Source: Lanius collurio (lineage: Eukaryota > Chordata > Aves > Passeriformes > Laniidae). From it: DNA of 64,000 bases. The notes under the pieces are model-generated. The model ran no database searches. It was not told the DNA's origin and saw only the letters and a list, made by a program, of their open reading frames with translations. The DNA is taken from assembly GCA_020086605.1 (NCBI GenBank), contig JACBWW010000021.1:2202209-2266208 (forward strand), given 5' to 3'. Below, piece by piece: positions 1-10,625 of the stretch (the first letter of the stretch is position 1; the number at the start of each line of letters is the position of its first letter). The position numbers were made by a program, and so were the translations under genes.

Positions 1-1279
1 AAAATACAGGGAAGTGATGTCTGCCAACACACCTGTTTTTGAAGTATTAAACATTCCCAATCAAGATCCAGCATGTTTTGACAAGGCGAATTATCCTTTT
101 TGAAATGTCCTTGGCTTGCTGCCTTGTTCCTTCTCATAAGCCTTATTTGTACCAGCAGGTTGCTGCTTCAACTCAGATGTATCATCTGGTGCCTTGAAGC
201 TTCATACGTACTGTACCTGCAGGACACCCTGCAGCCAGCCAGGATTGAAATCCTGCGTGGATTTCAGGAGCACTACAGAGAGATCTTTCCTCTCCTTTTC
301 AGTTTAAGATTGCTTTAGATCTGTGCTCTTTTGGGAAGGACTTCTTTGGGTGTGACTGGGCAGGGAAGAAGGTTATTAAGAACTGCTTGTTTAATAAAAC
401 CTGCCAGTAAGTGTTTTGCAGCACATAGATCAACTCTGCTATACTTTTGGAAGTCAAAATCACCTTCTACGCGTTTCTGCATGACTGCAGGAGTATAATA
501 TGGCACAGCTGTAGAGGAAGCTCTTGATATTGTTATTTGTGCAAAGCATGGGGCACAGCATATGGTGTCTAACTTGACAGTTTTAGCCTTGTGTCTTGAA
601 GGAAGGTTGCAAGCAGGGAAATCCTAGGAGTTATTCCTCCAAAGAGTAACTACTGACATTGTAATGCCTGGTTAAGGTGCTAGTAATAGGTAATTATCCA
701 TTTGCTGACTCGAATAGTCTTCCTTTGAGGCATATGATGTCTAAAATGATAAAAAAAATCAGCACATAGATCCATAGCTTTTCTCAAATTTGACTTTTTG
801 AAATAGGTGCAAAAAAAACCCCGTTCTTTGTATGGGCAAACATAGTGCCAGGACTGTGTATGAGGAAATGAAGTCTGTTTTCTCCTTTTTTGTCTTTAAC
901 CTTGACAGAAGTGATCCTTACTGATTTTAAGGTTTGTGGAGACTTTTTCGTTTTGTTTCTTTTTACAAAGCCTCATTTGTATTTGAAAACAAAAATTATT
1001 TTTAGTTTTTATCTTTCCTATTTAAATTTACTTTGAGCACAAAGAAAATGGAGAGAATATCTTTTCTCTCAGTATGTATGATTCACCTTGCAGGTGTCAA
1101 TGAACTTTATATGGAATTAATTCATTTAGGTTACCTGAGAATTGTCATCAAATTAAACTACATTAGGCATGGGACCAAACTGCAGAAAATATTCTTCTAT
1201 CAAGGCTACCAGAATAAAGATGGTTGCATGAAGTGTTTATTTATGCTTTTGTGTCTAAGCAGGGAATCTAAAATAAATG
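1..1279. other. Intergenic, nothing recognised
   Basis: This AT-rich stretch contains only short open frames (under 100 codons) with no protein I recognise. No RNA gene, tandem repeat or clear transposon is visible. It is read as ordinary intergenic DNA to the left of the CR1 fragment. Confidence 0.6.
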
Positions 1280-1284
1280 TAGCT

Positions 1285-1690
1285 GAGGAACAGCTGAGGA
1301 CACTGTGTTTGTCTCCTTGAAGAGAAGGAGGCTGAGGGGTGACCTCACTGCTTTCAGCTTCCTGATGAATGGAGGTGGAGAGGGAGGTTCTGAGCTCTTC
1401 TCCTGGGAGCCAGGGACTGAATGTGTGACAGTGGTTCAAAGCTGGGTCAGGATGGGTTCAGACTGGATGTTAGGAAGAATTTTTGTACCAAGAGGGTGGT
1501 CAGACACTGCAATAGCCTTTCTAAAGAGGTGGTCAATGCCCCAAGCTTGTCAATGTTTTAAGAGGCATTGGGACAAGGCCTTTAAGAACACACTTTTAAC
1601 TTTTGAGGAGGCCTGAACTGGTCTGGTAGTTGGACTTATATAATTGTTTTAGGTCCCTTTTAGCTGAAATATTTTGGTCTATAAATTCTA
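1285..1690 (+). mobile_element. CR1 LINE 3' fragment
   Basis: This is a 5'-truncated copy of the 3' end of a CR1-family LINE in + orientation. Recognisable CR1 landmarks occur in the expected order: 'aggaggctgaggggtgacct', then 'gactggatgttaggaagaat', then 'agggtggtcag', then 'ggtccctttta' close to the 3' end and a degenerate ATTCTA-type tail near 1,690. Many substitutions and indels show an old, dead insertion. The short open frames crossing it are not genes. The exact subfamily and ends would need a repeat library. Confidence 0.75.
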
Positions 1691-2181
1691 AAATTGTACG
1701 GCATGATTTTATTTCTATTTTTACTCTGAGGAAAATACTAGTGCTAATTCTCCCATTTTATTCATGGGGAGAGACCCTGCTATAAGCCACAGCACAATAA
1801 CTCTGCGAAGCTGTGACATGAATGGAGCTCATTATTGCTGTAACACAGCGCATCTCTGTGAGAAGACCTGATCAGTTAGGGGGACTTCTTTTCCTGAGAA
1901 TCCTAAAAAGCAGTCACCTGGCCTAGTGGGAGAGGCCTGCCCTGAAATTGAGCTGTTTGACACTGTAATAAGTTAATCTTCCACAACAGAAGAGTGACCT
2001 GAACAAGGCAGTGTAGGGGCAGTTCTGCTTTCACCAGATCCCAGAATTCTTGAAGGAAACACAGTCTGTAATACAGAGCTGCAACTGTGGGAAATGTCAT
2101 GGGAATTTTTAGGTGTGTTCATCATGTTCAGCCCTATAAGAATTAAATGCAACATCCACTAACAATGCAGTTTATACATAG

Positions 2182-2203
2182 CATATATATATATATATAT
2201 ATT
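2182..2203. repeat. (AT)n microsatellite
   Basis: A simple run of about ten AT dinucleotides, ending in 'atttatgc'. It is probably length-variable between individuals. Confidence 0.85.
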
Positions 2204-4014
2204 TATGCTATGATATTTATATCTAGCAATCCCTTGGATATTCATTCTTTGTGTCTTACTGCAAGGTTTGCTCCTGCCCAAACTGCACCTCTGCCGCTGC
2301 CATGGCTTCAAGAATGTGAGTTAAAGGCACTTGCAGAGTATTCTATGAAATGTACATCTTTTAGAGGAAATGCACTTTCCATTGTTTATGTCTGCATCTG
2401 TGTGACTTGGCTGTGACCTTATGACTGGCCCCTCAGTGAGCATATGTCCAGCAACAAAACTGTGAAATTATCTTCCTGACTGGACATCCTTTACTTCTAT
2501 TGGTAATATTAATTCTTTGAAGAAAGATCAGACAGTTTCACCCTTCAGAATGGTGGCCATACAGACACAGTGGTACCAGCAGCCTCCTTTTGTGTACCTC
2601 AGTCCTTTTAGCCTTTGAAGTTTAAGATTAATCACTGAAAGTCACTGAAATAGCACACTGAAAGGCAGCAGTTTGCCAAGTCTTGACTGAGAGTCACATG
2701 TGCCTTCAAAGTTGGAGCTGTGCAACACAGCTCAAAAATCCCTGTTTTTTTTCCAAATCAAGCAGTCTTTCTGCCTATTGTTGTTTGTGCCTTTTTTTTT
2801 TTTAATTTTAGTTAAGTAATCTCAATTTGTTTTGTTTTCCTTTCTCAAGCTAGTTCCTATCTTCTTTTGGATCCTTTCATCAGCATACCTAAACTGCCCA
2901 GGCTGTCTAGTAAACCCTGTGGTGATAGGAAGTCTGATCAACTTTGCTGTTGAACTTTTATCCTGCTCATCTATGGGTAGAAACTTGCTTTTTTGGAGAA
3001 ATGAGTGGAATTAGGAACAGCATACCTTTCTTGGATTTTTGCATGGCAATTCTCAGCTTTTCTTCACAGGACCATATAATATGCTATCAAGAATGAATTC
3101 TTCAGTTCATACCTTTAGATTTTTACAGTTCACCCTGCTGTGACACAAGGTACTTGATATACTTGGGAGAAGTCCCCAGGTGCCTGAAGGACCCTGCAGC
3201 TCCTGAGCTCTTGCTGCCAAGCAGCATTTGGGCATCTGTTCGTTCATTTGTTCCTTTAAAGGAGCATGGACACTTCTTGTGCAGAAACTTGTCTTTGCTG
3301 CTGAGACAAAATGTAAACTACTCTATGATACAAAAAAAAAAAAGAAAGCCTAAGTTGTTAGATTAGTTTTACTGAACCCCTGTTACTACTTTGTATTGCT
3401 ATACAAGTAATGCAGAATGATTTGGCCATTGACTTAGGCCAGAAATGGTGAGCAGTCTGCTAACAGATATTTTTGACATTTGTCAAAGTGATGGGAAAGA
3501 ATCACTATGCTATATACAATCACTGTGCTGTATTTGCTCATGATTTCAAATCATGAATCTCTAACAAAAAAAATGTGTTTAAGTACCTCTCAGTTGACTG
3601 AAGTCTTCTTTCAAGGAGATGCAGCTGAATTACTGCTGCATTCTTTAGGAAAATAAAGCTGAACTGGCTTCTCTATTCTCACAAAAGCTTGGGGAAATTT
3701 TGGATATTTAGATAATATAATGCAGAGCCATTGCTGTTGCTTTAAGAATGGTGAGCTGATATGTGCTGTCTGATCCATGGCTGGCATTCCACACCCCCCC
3801 CCCTTTCACAGCAAAGCCTTAAGTTTTTTGTTTCTTATCTTTCCAGTCATTTTGACTGGGCAGGGAGTGTTCCCCCTCCCCTGGTGCGTATCCTCCAAAG
3901 GCTGTTAGCTCCTGCAGCTCTCCTGCCTCTCTGCCCCCTGTAAACCACTGAAAGGGTTCTCCTTGCAGTTCCAGGCCCTTGAACCAGTCAGCTTCAACCA
4001 TGTTTTGGATGCCG

Positions 4015-4135
4015 ATGTATTTACCCCGGACACCCTCGGCCTCCCGCAGGGGCGGAGCCGGCAGGCACTGCCTGGGACTCGTGGCCCGATCTTTCCTGAG
4101 CCGGGCCTCTGTGCCCAGTGAAGTCCAAACGGCAG
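4015..4135. promoter_or_regulatory. Small GC- and CpG-rich patch, possible regulatory element
   Basis: About 120 bases are sharply richer in G+C and CpG than the AT-rich flanks and include an Sp1-type 'ggggcgg' core. GGAA/TTCC cores of the ETS type lie just downstream (about 4,160-4,180). It has no coding frame that I recognise. It may be an isolated enhancer or orphan promoter for the C2CD4 gene 2 kb further on, or a degraded mobile-element piece. This is inference from composition only. Confidence 0.25.
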
Positions 4136-6400
4136 GAGATAAATAATATCAGTACACAGGAAGCAAGACTCCGACTTCCTCTTGTGTTGGTAGGAGATTC
4201 CATTTTGTTACAGCTCTTCCAGACCCCAGGGTTTCACCTGTTGTTGGTACAGGGGATGTAATAAAGCCTCTTGCCACGAATTATATCCGGTTTAAAAGTG
4301 GATTATTGCAGACACATTTTTTTATAGCAACAGGAAGCCTTGTTGGCAGCATATTTTAATTATGTTCTGAAGCTAATCAAGGAAAGAGAAATTGTTCTGA
4401 ATACAGGAAGCTACATATACACATTTGAGTGCCTATTTCCACAGGGGAGGTACAAGTGCTTAAGTGTTGCTGAACTCCCAGCACAGGAGCAATCTGTTAA
4501 ATGGCTATAAAGTGCGGGCTTTCATATGAAGGGGAGGATACACCACCCAGTGTAAGGCACCTGCTTACTGTTTACAGTCACCGGAGGGAGACAGGCAACT
4601 GTGATCAGGAGACTCTGATCACCTCTGGAAAAGCCCTAACTCTTTTCCCTGACGATAGAGGAAGAGTAAAGAGACTGAAGAGAAAGCCTGTACCAGTAAT
4701 AGGGTAGCTATTTTATTTCATCACTGCCTGATGCTAGCTGTGAACTTAGCACCCGGAGCTGGTTGCCATGATTGCTGTGTATGAAGTACTTCTGTGATTT
4801 GTTATTGGAGGCACTAAGTTTTCCACTAAAAAGTGACATTTCCTTTATACCAAAGAATTTTACTCTAAACATGGAGAAAAATTAAAGGCAGAGGTGTATG
4901 TATTGGAACAAACTTACTTAATCTTTGGAAACTACGTAGTATGTAATGCAGTATTATATAGTATGGTATTGCCTGGTCTGAAGGGAGAACAGCTGTATGA
5001 TGGTGCACATACTGCTTCTCAAAGGAGAGCATCCCAGCGTCTCCAGTAACTCCTCTTACTATGCTGCTGAAAAGTCTCATTGGCTGAAGAAAGTGCAAAC
5101 CCTCTCCACAAGCCTCTAAACTAGATTGGAGATTATTTGGAGCACACTCACATCAAGTAAGTTTATCTAAGTAAACTGCAAGAGCTCCTACAACTGGAAT
5201 GTCGCTGGGATGTTTGGGGTGCCCTGAACCTTTTTACAAAGTACAGCAGAAAGAATTTTCTCCGATTTGAATCTCTAGCGGATTGTTATTCAAATGAAGC
5301 TTAACTGGTATAAAACAAGCAGGAGAGAGGCAGGGCTTACACCCAGAACATGCGTTACCCAACTTAATCTTTCAGCAGGTTCAAAATGTTCGCTGTCCCT
5401 GTTGCCCACGGGATTTGTTTTCCCTGAGCACATCTCGTCTATTTCAAGCACTCAGTAAACACGCACTTTAGCTCTGCAGCGGAAAAGGGAAGAAGAATAT
5501 TATTTATCTACTCTCCCTGTGTTATAGGCTTCAAATGAATCTTTAGCTAACCAGTTTGGCAGGCCTTCCTGCCTTTGCAATAAAGATTCCTATTTGCAGC
5601 TTGCAGAGTAATTATAGAGTTTGCAGAGGTCCGTTCAGGCTCTGCTGCGTTGATGAAGAAGTTCGTGGATCCCACCTGGCTCTATGCAGGGTCTGTTAAG
5701 CGTCGCTCGTGCCTGGGTTTTTGACACGCTGCTTTTCAAGGTGCTTTGCCAAAGCATTTTGTGCCTTGTCTTTCTCCTCACTTCATCTGTATTCGCGTTT
5801 CTGTTGTTGCTCCATATCAGCGATAAGAACACTGTGTCAGGGCTCCGTCGTTTCGTGCTCTTTGAGAGTAACGAGGGGGTGGACACACATTCAGATGTAG
5901 AACGGCAGCAAAGTTCTTTATAAATGAGCTTGAAAACTGCAATCCCCACTTCCTACTGCTCTGACGCTGGAAAGCTGCCAGGATCTCCAGAAGAAAAGAA
6001 TCCCCAAGACAGTGTTGCTTTCGTCTTGGGTTTGTTAGTTATCTCGAAACACCTCGGGACATCTCTATAAGTAGATGTTAATCGAAAGAAACTGGACGCA
6101 GGGGAAGGTCAAGGGGCTGGGGCCGGGGGCGGGCAGCCCCGTTCCCCCGTGCTCGCAGGCGAGTGCCAAGCTCCGGGCGCAGCTGCTGCTCTGCGGGGGC
6201 GAATGGAGACCGTCCAAAAGCGCTTTCCCGTGAGAGGCCCCTTTCGCAAGTCCCTCCCCGTTGCTCCGGGCATGGCTCCGGTGCCCAGCAAAGTGTCCTC
6301 CCGCAGGCCAGCTGCGGCGCTGCGCTCCCTTCTCTTCGCGAGAGAGCAAGAGGTGTGGGCGGCCGCCCCCGCCCCTTCCCTCCCTCGGCCGGCGGCGCGG

Positions 6401-6410
6401 CTACAAAAGG
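6401..6410 (+). promoter_or_regulatory. TATA-like box (CTACAAAAGG)
   Basis: A near match to TATAAAAG sits inside the CpG-rich promoter, about 90-100 bases before the predicted first splice donor. It would place the start of transcription around 6,428-6,440. TATA boxes suit inducible genes; human C2CD4A and C2CD4B were described as cytokine-induced in endothelial cells (established knowledge), so this fits. Confidence 0.45.
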
Positions 6411-6429
6411 GCAGGCTCGGGGCGGACTG

Positions 6430-6499
6430 CGTCGTCCTGGTTCGAGCTGCTGAGACCGATCCGAAGCTACTGGAAGGAGCACGGCTTGCGCTTGTCAAG
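6430..6499 (+). other. C2CD4A/B: Predicted noncoding exon 1 of the C2CD4 gene
   Basis: The exon is inferred to run from about 6,430 (set by the TATA-like box) to AAG|GTACGT, whose GT begins at 6,500. The matching acceptor is a pyrimidine-rich tract ending in TGCAG at 6,778. This gives a 279-base intron (6,500-6,778) and the usual C2CD4A/B arrangement of a noncoding first exon followed by one coding exon. The 5' end is approximate. Confidence 0.5.
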
Positions 6500-6825
6500 G
6501 TACGTCCTCTGCTAAGGGAGAAACACGGTAGGGGTTAGGCGAGAGGACGTTTTCCTCTGCTAGTAACTCGATGCTGTGTTTTCTCCTTAGTGGTTTAGTT
6601 CCGTTTCTGTGCCATTTGATTTCGCTAACGGTAGTGTGCTGGGCTGGGGTTGTTTTGAACATGGGGATTGAACGGGCCTGTGCTAGTCCTGCCTCGAAGG
6701 GCACCCTCCATGCCTTGCTTGGCTGTAATGTGTCCAAGAAGGATGTTCATGAACTTTTTCCTCTCTGTGTATCTGCAGGTGGATTTGTCATTCAACCTTT
6801 GAGGATCTCCTGCCCAGCTACAGTG

Positions 6826-8124
6826 ATGTGGTTCTTGGAAAAGATCAGAGCCTCGCATGAAAATGGAAATCTCCCCACCTCTTCCTTCCTGGGACTGCCA
6901 CACGGCCAAAATCTTCCAGAAAAAGCCCGACTGGGAGCTTCTGCTTTATCAAACGTGCTCACTCCTGACAGAATCCCCGAATTCTGCATTCCCCCTAGGC
7001 TGACCAGCTCTGCCTGCATTAAGGGCAGTGGCTTCCACCAGGATCGCAGTTCAGTGGATGCAGCTCTTACTTCTGATTACAGCCCTAGGTCTTTCCCACA
7101 TCTCATTCAGGTGGAAAGTGTTGAAGAGGAGATCGCAGCCCTGGAGGATGAAAGCACCAATGCGGACCCACAGTCCCAAGCAGCACTCTCCCTGCCCCAC
7201 TTTGCCAGAGCCCCCACTTCCTACGGCTTCTGCACTTTGCTGGAGAGTCCCCACACCAGGAGAAAGGAGTCCATCTTCCATGGTGATCCACGTGGTGCTC
7301 TGCCTAGCCTGAAGCTGTCTCGATCCAGAGCTAACACCTTCAGTGGCAAAGGGAGTATGTCTAATCCCATTGCGATCAGCTTTGCTTCTGTGAGACTCCC
7401 TCCTAAGCACTTCTCTTTGCAAAGGCAAGGTGCCTGTGACAGTGACACTGCCTCCTCCAGTGATTCCTCTCCTTTCAGTTCTCCACTTCTGAGCAGGTCA
7501 CCTCCCAGACCTTACTCCCTGACCAAAGCACAAAGTCAGGAGGGATTGCTCTGCAGAGCACTGAAAGCCAAGAGCAAATCCAGTATGGCCAGGAACAATT
7601 CTCTCTCTACAGAGGAGAGCAGCTCCACTGATAACAGCCCCAGTGCCATGAGGAGGGCTTCAGAGGGGCTGCTTGGCATGCGGAGCTTTAGCACCTCCTG
7701 TTCTCCCATCTTCCCTCTGGACCTCGCCCGCAGTCGGGAGAGACTGGTGGGAGAGAGCACCGTGGTAATGGACAAGGGAGGCGTGTTGAGGCTGTTGGCT
7801 GAATACTGCTCAGACAACGAAAGGCTGCGGATCCGCCTGATCAGTGCAGAGGGTTTATATGATGATTCTGTAGAGCCCAAAAACATAAACTGCTGTATCT
7901 CCTTCTCCCTGGTGCCAGGGAAAACACAGAAGCAAAGAAGCACAATTATAAAGAGAAGCAGAAATCCCATCTTCAATGAGGACTTCTTTTTTGATGGTAT
8001 TGCAGCAGAAGAGCTGTACAGCCTCTCTGTCAGGATGAAAGCAACAAATAAAGGGTGCAGTATGAAACGGGATTATACCTTAGGAGAACGGGAATTGTCT
8101 TTAACGAGTGTGTTGTCAGTGTAA
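6826..8124 (+). CDS. C2CD4A/B: C2 calcium-dependent domain-containing protein 4 (C2CD4A/B type)
   Basis: This is a complete 432-residue protein in one exon. The start chosen is the ATG at 6,826, giving the family N-terminus MWFLEK. It lies just after the predicted acceptor at 6,778; the open frame continues 85 codons further upstream but mostly through the predicted intron. Family landmarks are NVLTPDRIPEFCIPPRL (about residues 42-58), SQAALSLPH, SYGFCTLLESPHTRRKES (about 131-148), a serine-rich block DTASSSDSSPFSSPLLSRS from about 207, and a C-terminal C2 domain at about 320-425 with INCCISF, LVPGK.QKQRSTI and NPIFNEDFFFDG. Mammalian C2CD4A/B are about 365 residues, so this protein is longer. 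Several loop aspartates expected in calcium-binding C2 domains are not obvious. In mammals these proteins are nuclear, cytokine-induced, and linked to beta-cell function and diabetes risk. Linkage to VPS13C supports A/B rather than C/D. The A-versus-B choice is unresolved, although the orientation matches C2CD4B. Confidence 0.93.
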   Translation: MWFLEKIRASHENGNLPTSSFLGLPHGQNLPEKARLGASALSNVLTPDRIPEFCIPPRLTSSACIKGSGFHQDRSSVDAALTSDYSPRSFPHLIQVESVEEEIAALEDESTNADPQSQAALSLPHFARAPTSYGFCTLLESPHTRRKESIFHGDPRGALPSLKLSRSRANTFSGKGSMSNPIAISFASVRLPPKHFSLQRQGACDSDTASSSDSSPFSSPLLSRSPPRPYSLTKAQSQEGLLCRALKAKSKSSMARNNSLSTEESSSTDNSPSAMRRASEGLLGMRSFSTSCSPIFPLDLARSRERLVGESTVVMDKGGVLRLLAEYCSDNERLRIRLISAEGLYDDSVEPKNINCCISFSLVPGKTQKQRSTIIKRSRNPIFNEDFFFDGIAAEELYSLSVRMKATNKGCSMKRDYTLGERELSLTSVLSV

Positions 8125-8169
8125 TGTTTCAAATATTCAAACAAATTATCTTCTAAAAGTTTTCTACTT

Positions 8170-8175
8170 AATAAA
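8170..8175 (+). terminator. C2CD4A/B: AATAAA poly(A) signal of the C2CD4 gene
   Basis: A canonical AATAAA lies only 46 bases after the TAA stop. It is followed by GT/T-rich sequence (8,190-8,228) suitable as a downstream cleavage element. This predicts a very short 3' UTR of roughly 65 bases, unless a later signal is also used. Confidence 0.7.
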
Positions 8176-8197
8176 GTTTTAGGTGGACTTTTATGTT

Positions 8198-8229
8198 GGT
8201 TTTTGGTTTGTTTTTTTTTTTTTTTTTTA
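8198..8229. repeat. T-rich tract
   Basis: TTTTTGG followed by a long T run directly after the C2CD4 poly(A) signal. It is a low-complexity tract; part may act as the GT/T-rich downstream polyadenylation element. Confidence 0.7.
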
Positions 8230-10244
8230 AAGAATACCTAAAAGCACTGCCTTGCTTGGTGTTACTGTCGTGCTCTTGCACCTTGTTCTGCTGTTTAACA
8301 CTTCATGGAGGTATTTTGTGTTAAATGGTGGCTGTGGAGAAGACCTGCCTGTAGAGTAGGACAGGAGAGGGGAGAGAAGGGCTAGTTTGCCTTTAGGATA
8401 AAGGATTAGGCTGTTACCAAGTCAAAGCTGTTCTTGTTTATGGCTTTCAGGCCATAAACTTCAGGTGGAAGTGTTTTTCACTCGTCCTGATCCCTAAGTG
8501 GGTAACAGCCTGTGCACACAGTACACCCTGAACTCTACCGCAGCTCCTTGGTACAACATCAGTTCAATGGACCATTTTGACAGCACTCATATTTACACAA
8601 ACTAATGTTCTAATGTTTAAATGAGCCTTGTATTTGGAGGGAGAATAAGGTCTTTTACAACAGGTGGATTTGGATTCCCAAAGCTGGTGTAAGTTTGTGT
8701 CAAGGGTAACAAGAGCAGCTTCTGAGCTGCAGCTAAAAGCCACTGGAGGGGGGGCTCTCTTTACACAGACCTACAGTATGAACATTGAAGAAGTTCCTGC
8801 CTGGGTGACAAATACATCACAGTCAGTATCTTCATTTACCTTCCCTTTCCATGGTCGGTTTCACAGCTCTTAGAATCAAGTTGCCAGGTAACTGTGTTTT
8901 GGTCAGGAATGTACCTGAGAGCTGCAGCACTCAGCAATTCAGCCACTGAATCCTTGCTGAAGCTGAAGCAGATAAGGTATCAGTGCAGTAAAGGCAAAGG
9001 ACACGTTGGGATCATGCATTGAATTCCTCCTTCAGCTAATGACTTGATGCCTACCTTGCTCAAGTCATTGTCATACAGTCAGTGTAACCAATCTGTCCTG
9101 TCAGCAAGCCTGAGTGACTGAAGCACTTGCTTCTGCACCAGGGGAAACACAAAGGTGCAGAACTCCTGCACACTTGAGAATATCTTCTTTTTTGTTGTTT
9201 GTTTTCTTGCTGAGTTGGGGCTGCGTAAAATGGATAAATTAGTGGGAGGAGGCAAAACTGACTTGAAAGTCCAGGCCTGTTGCTGCCTCCCTTGATTAAG
9301 TTGCAGGCTTCATTATGTGAAGGTAGATAAGCTTTAATGGAGGAGCAATCCACAACGGCTTGGGGCAGAGAAAACAAAGGTTTACTTTTGTGCTCCCTTT
9401 GAGGCTGTAGAAATAGGGCCTTGCTTGTGCCCAAATACACATCTTAAAAGCTATTTCACAAAGATTTTAGCAGAACCTCCCCTGGCCTAATCTGGCAAGA
9501 GTCTGGTTGTTTGCAAATGATAGGACTACTCACAGGGAGGTTGTGGTATTCCTTGGCCGATGAATAATTTGATTCTGTTTCAGACTGAAGTACTCCAGGA
9601 AGGATAGCAGAAAATGTGCTCATAGAAAATTCCTTCTGATAGTGGAAAAAGCCCAAAGGATATTGACTGTGACCACAGGTGCTCAAAAATGCCTACTGCT
9701 AATCCTTGATCCAACTCATGTGAGATGCTTCTAAAAACAGAATCCTTGTACAAAGGACGACTCAGGCAAATGGCTGGGTGTATTCCCAGAAGCCAACTGA
9801 AATAAAATGGAATAATAATCCCTTTGTGCTAAGGGAAAGAATTAAATGTACCGACATACTGCTCAGATGGAGGTGACACACTGTCACTTTTATCCTTGAA
9901 TCTGGGCAAATTGACCATAAGGGAAAACCTAAAGGAAGTGGGGAGAAGTGAAATTAAAAAGTGAGACTTCGAGGGAGAATTAATAATGTTGCAAAAAATT
10001 AAGCCCATTTAATGAGTTATTGCACGGGGTCTCCCAGGGGAAGGCAGAGGCTCCCCCTTCAGGCTTCTCACTTATCCACCATCACAATTCTACTTCTTGG
10101 GGTTTAGGGTCTCCTTCACAGGTATACTCACATGGAGAGATTGGCAGAGATAATACAAAACAACTACAGGCCTCAGAGGATCCCCTACAGTCACGCTGTG
10201 GTGGGTACCTATCTGCCCTGTGCCAGGCCAGTGCTCTCCTGTGG
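8230..10244. other. Intergenic, nothing recognised
   Basis: Open frames here are short and do not resemble known proteins. No RNA gene or clear transposon is visible. The stretch at 10,020-10,240 has somewhat higher GC content and abuts the CR1 fragment; it might be an additional repeat, but I cannot name it. Confidence 0.55.
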
Positions 10245-10625
10245 GGACATAGAATGCTGGGACGGTTCATGGGGAAAGGGGCCTTTGGGAATTGTAACAC
10301 CTGACTCCTGCTGGAAGCACAGTCAGCTCCAGCAGGTTGCTCAGGACCCTGTCATATTGCATTTAGTGTCTCCAAGGACAGAGACTCTACAATCTGCTTG
10401 GGAAACACATCCCAGTGTTTTACCACCCTACCACCAGAAAAGTTGGGGTTTTTTTTCGCCTGCATAAGTGAAATTTCCTATATTTCAATCTGTTCTCCTG
10501 GCCTTTTATCATGTCACTGGATACTGCTGAGTAGAGCCTGGCTCCATCCTCTCCACTCCCTCCCAGCAGATATTTGTACAAATCAATGAGATCTTCCCTG
10601 AGCCTTCTTTTCTGCAGCCCAGTGG
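10245..10625 (-). mobile_element. CR1 LINE 3' fragment, minus strand
   Basis: This is a reverse-oriented 3' piece of a CR1 LINE. It begins with 'catagaatg' and 'ggggcctttggg', the reverse complement of the CR1 3' end. It continues through 'agcaggttgctcaggaccct', 'ctccaaggacagagactcta', 'cccagtgttttaccaccct' and 'atgagatcttccctgagcct'. The sequence is diverged with small indels and codes for nothing intact. Confidence 0.75.

Larger units (their letters stand above)
1691..6080. other. Intergenic region upstream of the C2CD4 gene
   Basis: No coding gene is recognised here. The stretch holds an AT dinucleotide run near 2,182-2,203, a poly-C run near 3,795, and a GC-rich patch near 4,020-4,130. 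The last kilobase (5.0-6.0 kb) lies directly upstream of the C2CD4 promoter and could hold regulatory sequence, but nothing in it is diagnostic. Overlapping open frames on both strands at 5,635-5,949 look like chance. Confidence 0.5.
6090..6530 (+). promoter_or_regulatory. CpG-rich promoter of the C2CD4 gene
   Basis: This interval is rich in G+C and CpG, against AT-rich DNA on its left. It contains several GC boxes ('ccgccccc', 'gggggcgggc') and, at 6,401-6,410, the TATA-like element CTACAAAAGG. A transcription start would be expected about 25-30 bases downstream, near 6,430. The promoter position fits a short noncoding first exon that ends in a good splice donor at 6,500. The open frames on both strands across 6,065-6,538 are by-products of high GC content. 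Confidence 0.65.

Noticed and set aside
5635..5949. Overlapping open frames of 104 and 79 codons on opposite strands upstream of the C2CD4 promoter
   Set aside because: Opposite-strand overlap without motif evidence; neither frame has recognisable domains.
6065..6538. Several open frames of 80-134 codons on both strands
   Set aside because: All lie in the C2CD4 CpG-rich promoter and overlap each other on both strands. None resembles a known protein.
7028..7976. Open frames of 94-146 codons in other frames of the C2CD4 coding exon
   Set aside because: They are shadows of the real frame, which carries the family motifs and the C2 domain.
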